Shown here in pieces: positions 21,195 to 33,459 of a stretch of 64,000 bases of DNA; position 1 is the first letter of the stretch, and every line of letters begins with the position of its first letter. Position numbers and translations under genes: made by a program. The notes under the pieces were generated by a model. It did not search any database, was not told where the DNA came from, and saw nothing but the letters and a program-made list of their open reading frames with translations. The stretch lies in assembly GCA_001600455.1 (NCBI GenBank), contig BCKC01000001.1:4242441-4306440 (forward strand), given 5' to 3'. Source of the stretch: Endocalyx cinctus. Taxonomy: Eukaryota > Ascomycota > Sordariomycetes > Amphisphaeriales > Apiosporaceae.

Positions 21195-23639
21195 GGTGCT
21201 GTTGAGTTGTCACTGTGAAGAGAGACAGGTACTTAGGTTATGATCTCCTGGTAGGGACTAGGTGTTTAACCACCAACATACCGCGTGTAGAGATGGCCTG
21301 AATGGACGCGTTATCTAACCCAACTTGGTATACGGTACGTTCATTCAGACAAGGAGGGAATATCTCATTGAATTCGCCTCGTGGTGCGCATAATGATAAA
21401 CAATAAAAGTACTGCGTACTTAGGTAATACCTAATGCTCAGGACTTACAGTGCTAAATGATCGGTAATTATCACTAGTAAGTCTATCCTGACAGCCTAAG
21501 TAAGTTTGCCTAGCTTATCAACACGACGTCACTAGGCTCCCTACCTGTCTGCCTGCCTAGCTGCCATGACTTCACAAACTACATAAATACTCTTAAATGA
21601 ATATTCATATACTCAATATTGTGTAGGTACTCGTGCCAAATTAGATAATGGAGAGGGCTACATGATGGGAGGGAAATGATTAATGAAATTTTTAGAGACG
21701 AGACAATAGTTTATTGGGTAACAATTCGATCGTACAATAAAACAATGCAATGCACATTGATTAGTAGTTTCTAATCCTTGGTATCTGAGCCAATACTGAC
21801 TTGGTGTGTCATGCTCAGCAGTATCGATCAAAATCTCCAATGCTTTTAGAAGCTTCTCGTATTCAAATATGTTGTTCGAGTAACTGTTAGTATCTCGTTA
21901 TGATCATTGCTCAAGAAACTTGGAGAATGCGAGGGTATGTAAAACCCACCTTCTCTCTAAAAGCTGCGGGGATATCGGGAGTCCAATATTTGCTCTCATT
22001 CATTTTAGATACAGCACTGGGGTCAACCAGACATTAGACAGCCTCGACGGCAATACCGACCGCCGTGGCCGTCTCATTCCATACATCCACCTGATGTACG
22101 CTATACATATCTTATTCGTGAATCTCCTTTGAAAGGCTGTGATTCGTCTGCACGTAGACATGAGGGATTTTCAAGTATCATCTAGCACAACGATATCACC
22201 TAAGGCTCTGAGCACTCCACGATAATATCTATTGGATCTTTCAACCAGCTCGGAAACTCTTCTGGGCATTATGGAATGCATTCTTACGACACCGTCATCC
22301 AGGATTACTTCAATATTAGCCTTCCGGCCATAATATGTAGAGCCGGCATCTTGCCGTTGCCTAGGATCTAGGACTTGCTCTTCGAGCAACGGCTCTCTCT
22401 TTCTAAAATGGCCTTGGAGAATAGGATGATTCCCTGGAGGCTAGTTGAGAGGGGTCCAATTGTGCCGAACATATGTTCAGCCCCTATCGTGGTCACGCCC
22501 GAATCATAAACGGGGAGGCGCAAAACTGTCGGCTTGAAGCCGAATACGTAATTATTGGTAGCAGGTGAGCGAATTGAACCACCAATACTATATATACACA
22601 GAGATAATCTGTATTAGTAAATAAAACTTTGTATTCTAATTCTCAGGAGATGTAGTCTCGAGAATTGGGCACGAAGAACTGGACATACACCTTCTAACCC
22701 CAGAGGAAGCTTTCATAAATAGTTAGTAAGACCAGAAAGGCATGCGAGTTTTTCTCGGTTCCCACGCGCCCCTCTCCTACTGAAGAAAGAGAGCAGAGAT
22801 ACAGGATCATTCACTAGTGCAAACTGCCTCTTGTTCGATATCCTCGGTGTTTGCAGCGCAGCAGTTCTCACGCAAAACATGACATCAGCATCCTCCAAGC
22901 ACTGGAGTATCAGTACATTCTTCCTGGTGATGTGACCGACCAATGCAATAGATCTGGCATTTAAAGCACAGTCCTTAATTCCGGCATATTCTTCAACACT
23001 TTCCGGGATGCTATGAAGGATGCATTGCTTTTTTCCCGGTGACTACGTATTTGACCGACTCAGTCATTCTCTTCAGTACCTTTTCTAATTGGGTTTTTTT
23101 CATCTGTAAGGATAGGGTTTACAATGCCCGCAGTATTGAGAGGTATAGGTATATTAGCCAGGGGGAGTAGCAACGATGATAGGAGCAGCTCAACTATCGT
23201 AGCATCGTGATTTTGTTGAAGTAATGCGGCCACTTGTCATTAAGTCGCTCCACCTCCTATTGTGACTGCAGGTTAGGCCGTAATTGAACGTGTTAATTCA
23301 TCTCGGCCAGAGAATGTGAATCAGCAGGACTATATACCGCCATGAGGGGAAGTGGTCAGACTTATATTCAAGGAAGAAAATGGTATTGGAAATCGCAATT
23401 CAATTTTCACAGTAGCACTCTCGTAACCAACAAAACGTCTGTATATTATTATTGTCTGTCTATCTTCAGTTACCTGGTGGCGCTATAGGTTCTATAAGAT
23501 ACATATAAATTCTATTGTCAGATAGCAAGCAAGCGGACATAACAGAAGTAAAGAGATTCAATATCGCTCAAGTTGTCTCGCGAGAATTCAAGTAATTAAG
23601 ACAAGTTCGCATAACATTCTGGGAAACAGTCTGTTGGAA
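21195..23639. other. Long spacer with possible gene relic
   Basis: About 2.4 kb between CHM7 and the TPR gene. GGTA/TACC-type repeats occur near 21225-21250 and 21410-21510. On the minus strand between about 23110 and 21660 several protein-like open frames occur in succession but cannot be joined into one model with consistent splice phases. The rest looks non-coding. Confidence 0.4.
21660..23110 (-). pseudogene. Unrecognised broken coding region (candidate relic)
   Basis: Minus-strand frames that look protein-like are 22943-22713 (GHITRKNVLILQCLEDADVM), 22389-22171 (VRMHSIMPRRVSELVERSNR) and 22010-21660 (NESKYWTPDIPAAFREK, followed after a possible GTGGGT..CAG intron by EYEKLLKALEILIDTA). 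Stop codons and frame changes lie between them, and I found no splice scheme that links all of them. I do not recognise the family. It may be a decayed gene, a gene with unusual structure, or chance. Confidence 0.25.
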
Positions 23640-24615
23640 TTAAGGGTTTGGAGATCCCTGACTAAAATTCATACTATAACTACCAGTCTTCTCATCCTTC
23701 ACCATTTTAAAGTTGTCGGTGCTAAGGCCAAAGGGGTTGAGTATACCATTTCCAAGCTGTAATGATCCAGTCAACACAATAGTCTAAAAAAAAGGAGGGC
23801 AGTACGAGAGTGCAATAAAGACTTACATCTTTCAGTTTTCCCCACATTTCCGACATTTCCTGTTCTTGAGCAGATTTTATTTTCGGGGGGAGACTCTCGA
23901 GCTGCTTCTTTACAATACATTGGTCGGCATTGGTTAAGTTCGTCATGTTTGCCAGCGCTTTATAGTCTTCTTCAGCCCCGGCAAGGTTCGACCACCCCCC
24001 AATTTCACTCCTGGCTCTGGCACGACGCATCAAAGATTTAGCCCGTATCCTCAATATATCTTCCCGACGCTTTTCCCTTGTTGTCTCGGTAATACTCATG
24101 CACGTTTCGGTAGGGGCACTTTTTCTAGCGCCAGAACTAATAATCTCTTCCTCAACTTCATCCTGCTGGTTCCTCTCGGTGCTCTCTTTTTCATCTACCC
24201 TGACTTCCAACTTCTCAATTCGGTTCAAGGCATCGAGAGACTCAGTAGCGCACTTAATCGCTTCCTTCCACTGCTCTAGTTTGAGGTGACATGCAGCAAT
24301 GTTGGACTGTAATACAGAAAGCTCAAAGTCGAGATAATACGGGCATATTGTAATTGCCTCTTCATATCTGACAATCGCAGTCTCATATTTTGAGGAAGCG
24401 AAGAGGGCGTTGGCTTGTGATTTCTTTTTATTCGACTCCTCCAAAAGACTCTATTTCGCGTATGTGAAGGTTAGCCTGCGTAACAGAGAGTGGACTGTTC
24501 AGATTTGTTTACATGCCAATTCTTCCTCCGGCGGGAATCTATCAGGTCGTGTCGACTCTTGCGCATGCGCAGAATCCGCTTCTCTACCCTGAAATCCGCC
24601 TGTTTTCTGGGCCAT
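23640..24615 (-). CDS. TPR protein, TTC1-like, 279 aa, with possible GC-AG intron
   Basis: Small tetratricopeptide-repeat protein resembling TTC1, a cochaperone-like adaptor. Proposed exons: 24615-24517, 24450-23827 and 23756-23640. Exon 1 ends RFPPEEEL and exon 2 begins SLLEESNKKKSQANALFASS, the usual entry to the first TPR. TPR helices include YETAIVRYEEAITICP and SNIAACHLKLEQWKEAIKCA, followed by an acidic insert and LRIRAKSLMRRARARSEIG. The C-terminus LGNGILNPFGLSTDNFKMV is the conserved TTC1 tail, reached through a canonical GTAAGT..CAG intron. The first intron has no GT donor that keeps the frame; a GC donor (GCATGT) at 24516 does. An alternative is a later start or a short indel. Confidence 0.75.
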
Positions 24616-26220
24616 TATTGACAATAATTTAAATTTGAGTGAGATGTGAACATTCAAAACTAGACCTGACGACGGCCTATCGGATACATATGCACATAGA
24701 CTACCTAGAGGGGAGGTATGCGCTTAAGGGCATAATTCACATGCACTTATCTAGACTCACCATGATAAATATGATAAGAGTTAAACGAGGGGCACTAGTA
24801 AAGCGAGGGGCTCAGGGGCTTCATAAATGAGACCAAGCCAGCTGGCCAGCAAGCCTCACCTCTAGGATATGCGAAAACCGGCAGGTTCGCAGCATTACCC
24901 TATAATGTTCACTCATAATGACCCGACGTAAAGGGCAAGTTAATCCTATCACGGTTCGGCATTTTCTCTCCGCCATAGGACCGCAAAGACCAGTTACGAG
25001 ATACGTAGTTACGAGATACGTGGGGCTGGGCCAGCATGACCTAGGTAGAAGAGAGAGAAAAATGTAAATTGCTGACTGATTGTACACAACATCTAGATCC
25101 CCGCCCGCGCATGCCTGTTTCATCGATATAGACGGCCTATTTCTCGACGCTGAAGACATATATACCTTGTATATCAAAATCATCATTGGGATATATAACC
25201 GACCTCAGCGTCCCTAGTCCGTAAAGGAGAAACTCCAAGGAAGGCCGGGCCCAGAAGCTAACGCCATTTCCACCGGATGGATCAAACTGCCAATATCTGA
25301 CACTGAATACCTGGCTCCATTATCCGACTTGCAGCAGCATCACTTCAGCAACACGAGACCATTTTCCCGCGTTGAGAAGCTCCTAAAGGATCTGGACCCG
25401 ACATGGTCGTGGGATGTGAAAAGAAAACTAGTGGCTGTCCCGGCATGGGAGGGCATCGTATTCGTATTGCCCTCGTCACAGGTAGCAGTAACCGCAACTT
25501 TACTCCGAAGACTCAAAATTGGGCCAAATTTTCCTCTGTTTTTGAATCATCCACCATGTCCTAGGAGATCACCATTGTATTGAACCTGGCTGAGGCAAGC
25601 CGCTCCTCAATATTTATCTTCTAGCGGTCAAGATCAATAGTAACAGCCTTCCCGTCATCGAGATACCAATCACTCCATAAGGGTGTCTCGCTTTCGAGTA
25701 TATTATCCAAGGCGCTGAAGCCAGTTGAGAGGCCAGCATGCGTGTGGTATGTTATCCTCTCCCTATGCTTAAGAGGGAATGCGAGAGTTGCGAGAAGGAG
25801 TATCTTAGCCGGTCACATGGGCGAGGCCGGGGGAATCGACATCCATCAGCTCGTAGGACGTGATGATAACTGGGCAGATTGTTATTCTGATATTCAAGGT
25901 TTTCCCTATGACATGTGCGGAATGTTTATTCCACTCAGAGGCAAAGTTAGACTCTCCTATAACGGAGATGCGAGTAAAGTGGATGACTACTCAAGCGATC
26001 TCTTATTTCTACCTGCAAATATCGAAGCCCGGAGGTAATGAAGTTTGAATTATCATATATTCTGGTGCGTAATTATTTGCGTGACCTCGATATTGGGAGA
26101 AAAAGTCTTATCGCTTTTGATATCAAACAAGTTCTTATCTAGCCCGTGGAGTGGATTAAATATAGGAAATAATAAAAGAACATGCGCAGGCTGATCACCG
26201 AATTGGCAGTTGGGTTTCGA
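24616..26220. other. Spacer with two protein-like open frames lacking a gene model
   Basis: About 1.6 kb between the TPR gene and ASA1. A near-perfect short direct repeat (GTTACGAGATACGTA/GTTACGAGATACGTG) lies near 24995-25022. Two plus-strand open frames (about 25215-25583 and 25742-26038) are listed separately. Otherwise nothing was recognised. Confidence 0.4.
25215..26040 (+). pseudogene. Unrecognised protein-like open frames, possible gene remnant
   Basis: The frame from about 25218 to 25583 stays open for over 120 codons without an ATG (WIKLPISDTEYLAPLSDLQQ, RVEKLLKDLDPTWSWDVKRK, VPAWEGIVFVLPSS). A second frame at 25742-26038 reads GGIDIHQLVGRDDNWADCYS and FPYDMCGMFIPLRGKVRLSY. The composition is protein-like but I recognise no family. 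The two frames are separated by stops, and no clean intron joins them. A decayed gene or lineage-specific gene is possible. Confidence 0.22.
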
Positions 26221-27648
26221 TCAATATATATCCCACAGGCTGATCTTCCCATCTTTGCTTCCAACCGCTAACCAATGTGTTTCTTGGGCTGACTTGACCC
26301 TTCTAGCCTTGACGGTGAGGTCTGCATGCGGTTCGGTCGCCACAACAGCCGTAGAGCCTCTTTCAATACTGTCCGTACTCGCCGCTTCTTCTGCCTGTCC
26401 CACGTTATGGGTCACGTCACCAGACAGTGACATATCTTTCGACTTCTCAAAAGGAATATCTGCAAATCCAACAGTGTAGCAACCAACATCATGCCACTTT
26501 AACACCGCAAGCTGAGTCAGACTGTTCGTCGAGTAAACGCGTACCTTAGAATCCCATCCCGCTGTAGCAAATATCCGCCCATCTGACCGAATACGTAAGC
26601 CTTGCTGCCCCGAGTGTTTCGTGTTGACCGCTTTGATAGGTTCAGACTGCGCCGGCATGCGATTGGCACCGCGTGAAGACGCTGGGCCGGGGATAGGATG
26701 CTTCGCGATTACGGCATCGGCACCGGAAGTAAGAAAATAGTTCTTATCGGGAGACAGATCCAACGAAAGGACAGGCTGGTTGTGAGCCTGGGTTTTGTAG
26801 ATTATGTCCCACGACCCGGATCCTCTTCGCCGTAGTACTATAGACACGCCATTTTCATAGGCAGCAATCAACATGAGAGACCCCTGAAGCCAAAACAGCG
26901 ACAAAGCCATTACCATGCCCTTGTTTTCCGTCTTGCTTCCTAGATGGACGGTGCACTGACGGGCCTGGCTTGGAAGATGATAGATATCGACCTAGACAAT
27001 ACTTATTACATGAGCAGGTGGGCTATAATCAGGATTTTAATGGAACTATTGAACGATCCGTGAGTGAAGACTGACAGATTCAGTGATTATCGTGTTCGGA
27101 ACAGCAATCAATAGCTCGCCCGACTCGCGGTCGGGCCTCGTAATGCATGAGTCAAAGGGGCAAAAGTTCAGCGTATTCACTTCGAGGATATGGAGAATCC
27201 ATGGTTGAGGTCTCTCATCAGCAGAATCATCTAGAGGTAGTTTCGTGCTTAAGGCCGTCTCGTCCTCGGGGGTGACTCTCCATACCACCAAACGGTTATC
27301 TCTACCCTCTCTACAATATTAAAAGTGTTAGCTTAGAATCTTTTACTTATAGCATGATAAGTTTGGCTGATAACGCATTAATAATGATATGCATATGGAG
27401 TGGTACTTGTAATTTAATGCCTACGTTATCACTCTATCCGCGCCCCAGCCCGAGATACCCAAAATGGCATTCGTGTGAGCTCTCCAGACAACGCGAGGAC
27501 GCATGATGGTGAGATCCCATAGTACGACGAAACCATCTGCATCACCGGATGCGAGCCTTTGGTTTCCTCGCACAAAGGCTATCGTATGCACTTGAGCCCT
27601 ATGTCCCCTCAAAACTGACTTGGGCGACGCCGGCAGTTCCTGAGACAT
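26221..27648 (-). CDS. ASA1: ASTRA-associated WD40 protein Asa1, 409 aa, 3 exons
   Basis: WD40 beta-propeller protein of the ASTRA complex, which with Tel2-Tti1-Tti2 helps assemble PIKK kinases such as TOR. Exons: 27648-27425, 27310-27076 and 26991-26221; the introns are GTAGGC..TAG and GTCAGT..TAG, and all phases agree. WD units include [19 protein letters not shown] with [13 protein letters not shown], then [38 protein letters not shown] and the terminal [14 protein letters not shown]. The order [25 protein letters not shown] is characteristic of Asa1, and the length is as expected. It is divergent to the zinc-cluster gene across 2.3 kb. Confidence 0.87.
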
Positions 27649-29981
27649 ATTCTCCCTTCAATGAATAATTCCCAGCTAGAGGATTTTTGAGTTATGATAT
27701 CGTATTATGACGGTGGGCGATATGTAATTGAGCGACGAGAAATTAGAAGCTTAACTAACTTTTTAAGTCACTAAATTATGGCTAGGTACTTACCTAGGTA
27801 CACGGCTATACTTGTAGTAGGCCGCTTAAGTCTACTACCTAGGTACCTACCTAGGTGCTAGGTATGTAGGTAGGCAGGTAGGTAGGTATGCTAAGGGAAA
27901 TTATGAGAATGGCTACGTGAATATTTGATTTATGCACATAAGATGTATCGGCTAACCTAAAGCCGATACGTTTGGTTCAAAAATATTGATCTGCAGATCT
28001 CCCGGATCGACCCCTTCCATTAAACGCCAACGCTTGCCCACGCCTACATAGTACATGTAATTTTTTTTTTTTTTTTTTGAAGTGAAGCAACTAGGCGATT
28101 ATATTGCCTTAGGAACGAACAAGAAGTTCTTTAGTTTCTTTACTCTATATTACTTTCTCTCTCTCTCTATATATATATATATGTATTAATTAATAAACAA
28201 GTGCTAAAATACACAGTAACTACACATTATGAATGCAACGTTTGACTTAATTAAGTACGTAGCAGTTTCGTTTGTTTTAGTTCATACACACAGAGGCTCT
28301 GGAGAATCTTGGCAGGGACGATGAAATACAACGGATCAAATATTTATGGTTCTACCTTTCTCGGCACCTCCTGCCTCCTGTAGCAATCGAAGCCGAAGCA
28401 TATCTCTGACAGACAAGACCCTTGCATTATATACGACAAGCTTAAAATAAGTCCCTAAGTACTAGGTAGCTGACAAGAAACATACCTAGGTAGTATAATA
28501 TACCCTACACCACAGCTGTTGTAGTGAAATTGTGGGGGTCTAACCACATATTGCAGCCCCTTCCCCTCCAAGGATCGTATACTACCCAGCAGCCTAGGTA
28601 TGTACGAGTACGTATAGAAACAGGAGAGTTTAGTGTGAAGATTTCTTGTTGGTTAATACCCTATGTACCGTATTACCCCAAGCTTGCTCAGGTAGCCCAG
28701 GCAGATCTGCGGACCGCTATGACGGAATTGAGCTAAGAATAAAAATAAAAATAAAAATAATAAAAAAGGCAGAAGACAGAGACCGAAGGGGGAAGGAAAA
28801 GAAAGAAAGGGATATTAACGAAAGAACTTTTAAGGAAAACGAGAAAAGAAATAAAAAGAAAAGGAAAGGAGATCGATCATTGTGCTAATACTAGCTCATT
28901 TGCACTATTTCATGTGGTATATACTCTGTACTGTATGTACGAATAAATCACTGATAAAAGGCTCCCACACTTTTCTTGAGTCAATCCTGACGTTCTTTTT
29001 TTTTTTTTTCTTCTTCCTTAGTCCGCTTGACCTGCCAGGGGCTTTTTCTATTATATATGAACTAAAAAAGTAGCCATCTTTCTAGCTCAACCTATTACAT
29101 TTCTAGAACCCGTGCACTCTATTTTCCTTACTCGATCTATTGGGTTGGCAGCCCTGGAGGTTTTCCTTTTTGATTAACGATATACTGATATTCACTTTCT
29201 CCCACTCTCACATACAGTACGCGCGCACACGTCCGGCAAGCTGCAGCTTTTCTGATCCTAGCTTTTCCAATCAGCCCGCCCTTAAGTATTCGTACGTTTA
29301 AGACAAACGTGAGAGTAGCTGGACCATTTGGAAACCTTTTCGAAGACAAGAAAAAGAAGAAAAAGAAAAGAGAGAGAGAAAGCGAGAGAGTGAACGGAAC
29401 GGGAGACTTTGGAGATACTGTGGATTTTTTATTTTATTTTTATTTTTATTTTTTACTACATACTCCTAACCCTTGTTATTATCTTGTGTTGCTGGATAAT
29501 CATTGCCGTTATTCTCTATATATGATAGATACTTGTCCGGTTGTCTATACAGACCATCCCGTAGATGTTGTTAGGAAGCACGTTCCCGGATGGTATGCAA
29601 TAATCGTCATTTGCTTCCGCTGAAGCCGTTTTCTTCACGTCAAGCCCCAACCCTCTAGCTTTCGAGTCGCTCTCCAGCCTTGACGCAAACCCATAGCTCT
29701 CCCTAAACCAAGGGGTTCTGGACATCTATTTTATCTGCAAAGGTACCTTTACATTCAACTTAGCAAATCTGGCGGCATACGATACCGCGCCGCCAAGCGT
29801 TCTGGTACCGGCCTATGGACTTGACGCACCAGCACCGACGACGCACTTTTATACACCAAAATCTTCCCAATCCTACGCGGACGGTAGCAGTTCCAACAGT
29901 CATCAATTCATCCTTACGCTGCATGAATGGCAGAGTGAACCACAAAGGGATGGTGTGGCGAAGAGTGCCAAAACGGCCGGT
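27649..29981. other. Long divergent spacer with GGTA-repeat island and microsatellites
   Basis: 2.3 kb with no credible gene. Contains the TACC/GGTA palindromic island at 27781-27891, an 18-nt T run at 28061-28078, CT and TA dinucleotide runs near 28156-28186, an A-rich AAAATAAAAATAAAAATAAT stretch near 28740, and purine-rich AGAAAAAGAAAAGAGAGAG near 29350. Long low-complexity leaders like this are common upstream of fungal regulators such as the gene at 29982. Confidence 0.45.
27781..27891. repeat. TACC/GGTA palindromic tetranucleotide island
   Basis: Dense iterations of TACC and GGTA meeting in CCTAGG centres, for example TACTTACCTAGGTAC and CTACCTAGGTACCTACCTAG, ending in a GTAGGTAGGCAGGTAGGTAG run. 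Similar islands occur in other spacers of this window (near 4.1, 14.7, 21.4, 34.4, 38.4 and 48.1 kb) and never inside genes. Confidence 0.75.
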
Positions 29982-32374
29982 ATGGCCTCCCCGACTGATA
30001 CAGTACCTGTGAAGAGTAGGAGGGTCCGCACGGGCTGCCTGACTTGCCGTGAACGGCATCTTAAGTGTGACGAAGGTTTACCCCATTGCAAGAATTGTCG
30101 CAAAAGTAATAGGGAATGCAAGCGTGGAGTACGCCTTAACTTCATCGATACCACCTGCAAACAACCGCCGAATATAGCCTCAGCCGAAGAATGGACGGGT
30201 GCGTTTGCTAGGCCGCCAACGCTTAATCGTCAAATATTCAACTGCTAACAATTTAATAGTGCAATTCCAAGACGAGTCGCGCTTAATTGCATCGGAGTAT
30301 CGAGGTGGCCTAGGAAGATATTCTAATCTTGAGTATCACAACACTACGCCGTCACGGAATAGTCACGTCCAGACTGCTTTCCCACACCAGTCCCGCGCAC
30401 TCGAAAAACCCGAGCAACCGGAAGAGCTTTCTCCGACGATTATCCATACACCTCAATCCGCATGCTACGGCGACCGGCAGCAAAATCGCCCTGATGAGGC
30501 GAGCGATGCTCGAACTCATTCCAGGAGGAACAGCGATACTTCTTTCTTAGCACCGATTGATTCATCTCATTCGGTTGGATATGGCCCCTTAACGATAGAC
30601 TCTTTCGCACCTGCAAAGGATACGGGCCATTATGTTCCCTCTCGGCGCGAGTATAAAAACATTGACGCGCCGACTGCTGCTTCCGTAGCTGGGACGAGCG
30701 GTGTAGAACCACTTTTACCATACCGAGATATACTGGCATCTGATCATCGGGGCGGAAATGGCTGCACCGGTATAATGACGCCTCCCAACGATAAGCCCGG
30801 GGAACGAGAATACTTGAGTTCACCTGAAGAGGTACGGTTTATGCAAGTATTTGTGTCGGAGGTTGGCATATGGATGGACAGTTTGGATAAGGAAAAACAT
30901 TTTTCACGGGTCATACCATACCATGCACTCAAGTGCTCGATGCTTTTAAATGCACTTCTTGCGTGTGGTGTGAAGCACCTTACTCTAACTCGTCAGTATA
31001 GCGACGACAAGGCACTTTTCTACTACGACACAGCAACCACGCAGCTTTTGCGTAGCCTACAGAACCCGGAACGCAACACAGCCGAATGCGCCGCCACGGC
31101 TGTGGTACTCAACGTATACGAAATTATGAGCGAGAAGCCGACTCAACGCATGAGTCACATCGCCGGTGCGAGAGCCCTGATTCGCGAATGCGGGTGGAAC
31201 GCCAAGAGCAAAGGGCTCGGGGCAGCTTGCTTTTGGCTCAATGTAGGCATGGAGCTCCTGTCCTGTCTTGCCTTCAATTGGCAAACTGCCTGGGAACCCG
31301 ACCAATGGGGTCTAGACATGAATTTTGATACGGAAAAAGACACGGGCAACGAGGAGGTTTGGGTTCATCGGATATTCTATATAGTCGCTAAGATAGCCAA
31401 TTTCCGAGCAAGTATTCCCAAGTTTCAAGAAGCGAGCCCACACGACGAGCAGCTCCGGCTTCATGCCCGGCATACCGAGTGGAAACGACTCAAAAAAATG
31501 TGCGACGAATGGAATGATGCGTGCCCTAGACCGATGCACCCCTTTGGATACCTTTATCCCTCACAGCAAGCCGAGCCCAAGTCGCTGTTTCCCAATGTTT
31601 GGTCAGTAATCTAACCTCCCAGTCATCTCTCCAGCCCTCTCTTTCTCTCTTTATTTCTTTCTTTCTTTTGTTTTTATCCCGAAGAAAAAAAAAAAAAAAG
31701 TCAGCCTCTAAATAAAATACTGATATAACTGTCATAGGCTTATCAAGCGCGCGGCTATTGTAGGTAGACTCTATTATCATACAGCTCAGTGTCTACTCGC
31801 CCAAATCAACCCTCATCATGCTCAAGATTCAGAACAGATGCGCATAAGCCAACTCCACCACGCACACCAGGTCTGCGGTATCGTTGCCCATACTCAGGAC
31901 CGCGGTGTGGCGTCGGTGTCCATCCGGTCTCTAGCTATCGTTGCCGAGATCCTGACGGATCGGGCAGAACAGGAAGAAGTCGTTTGCACCCTCGAGAAGA
32001 TTGAGGGCGAGACAGGCTGGAAGCTCTCAGGCGTTGTCAAGAGCCTTAAAAAGATATGGGGCTCTGAGAAGTCTGGACCCGCGAGCTTGACTGCGCAGTT
32101 TCTCTCCCCCGGGGTTGCTACGGGTGTCAGCGCCAATAATTTCCCCAGATTCAGCGACGGCTCGCTGAATCTACACCAAACAAAGACACCGCCTCAACAG
32201 GCAATGCCGGTGGTATCACCCGCCGCACAGCAAGGGCAGCAACCCTTAGAGCTAGCTGTGGCCCCACGACCCCTACGCGTTAATCCGCTCAGCTTTGCTG
32301 ATTTCAGCCACCCTAATCACCCATATCAAAACTGGTACGAACCACCGAGCCGCAACCCTCAGGCATCTCTATAG
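29982..32374 (+). CDS. Zn(II)2Cys6 transcription factor, 731 aa, 3 exons
   Basis: Fungal zinc-cluster regulator. Exons: 29982-30198, 30260-31601 and 31738-32374; the introns have GTGCGT..TAG (branch GCTAAC) and GTCAGT..TAG, with matching phases. The binuclear cluster at residues 19-46 has exact C-x2-C-x6-C-x6-C-x2-C-x6-C spacing ([17 protein letters not shown]), preceded by basic RRVRTG. The remainder is a fungal-specific regulatory domain, with [30 protein letters not shown] and, in exon 3, [20 protein letters not shown]. The ATG at 29982 is the first in frame. The target genes are unknown; no co-regulated cluster is evident next to it. Confidence 0.88.
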
Positions 32375-33459
32375 GGTTGCACATGGTATGGATTGAAAGT
32401 AGGCTGCCCCGGTTTCTGGACGAGATACATACGTAATGCTGGTGCCAGCACAAAAAAATAATAGATCACAAAATTACATACCCGTATCATCTTATTATTT
32501 CCTTGTAGCCTCAAGTGTCTAGCTAGAAATTAAAACAAGGAGAAGTCACAGGTGGCGTTGCAGTATGTGACTTAGGGTTAGAAATAGGCACAGGTTTACT
32601 GCAGCCGTCAATTAATAGAATTAAATATCAGCCGCCCTACACAAATCCTATCCTTACCGTCGACCTTAGTATTTTTTTTTTTAACCGTATAAGGGGATAC
32701 TATGGTTAAAGCACCCGTCGCTTCAGCAGGTTTCCAAAGATGGGGTTTCTCCATAATCACGATACAGGCAGTATAAATCCAGATAATTAGCACCTAAAGT
32801 CAGATTGACATGGCAAGACTTTCTCGGTGTGGCAGGACTTAACGTTACCTGCCTTGGTTTTTTGCTCATCTAACGACTTGATTGGTGCGTGGTAGGTAGC
32901 CGCGCCTACGCCTTCCAACACGTTCCTTATTTGGACAGCGAGAAACCCGGTAACGAAACAGAACTACGCGGGAAACTTTTTCTTCGTGCACATGTAAACA
33001 AGTAGCACGTTAGCCTCCTAATCGTCAGCGAGAAGGATCAAATGGTACGTCTCGCTCTGAGCCCACGAGTACTTCCCGTTGGAGGATGCAGAGCCTCACA
33101 CTTCCTTCTGCACCGTCTTCTCGTAGTCTTCTTCCGTTTCATATGGGACAGTATTTACCCGTGTGCTAAACGACGTTGACTTAGTTCCAATAGTGTCGAG
33201 GTTATGGGGAAGCTGGGATTCAAGCTTGAAGTGCTAGATGTGGGTCGTAACTTGACATAAGCGAAAACCTGGTTCCAAAATAGGCCAGGAACTTAAACGT
33301 CATACTCGCTGACGTACAAGTATAAACGGGGATTCCTAGAGGTGGCATATCTACCGAAGTAATGTAGTTTCCGGCGCTCTCTGGAAATGAGAGATCGTGA
33401 TGAAAGTTAGGTCTTTGACGGATTAGATGTGACGGGGACCTAGGGAGGCGCGCCGATCT
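32375..33459. other. Convergent intergenic spacer
   Basis: 1.1 kb between the 3' ends of the zinc-cluster gene and POP4. No coding frame with domain or splice support, no RNA structure recognised. Composition is ordinary apart from a short T run near 32671. Confidence 0.4.

Noticed and set aside
28641..28888. Lys/Arg-rich plus-strand frame
   Set aside because: Arises from A- and purine-rich low-complexity spacer sequence.
29955..29981. GTG at 29955 as start of the zinc-cluster gene
   Set aside because: Nuclear fungal genes start with ATG; the first in-frame ATG is 29982.
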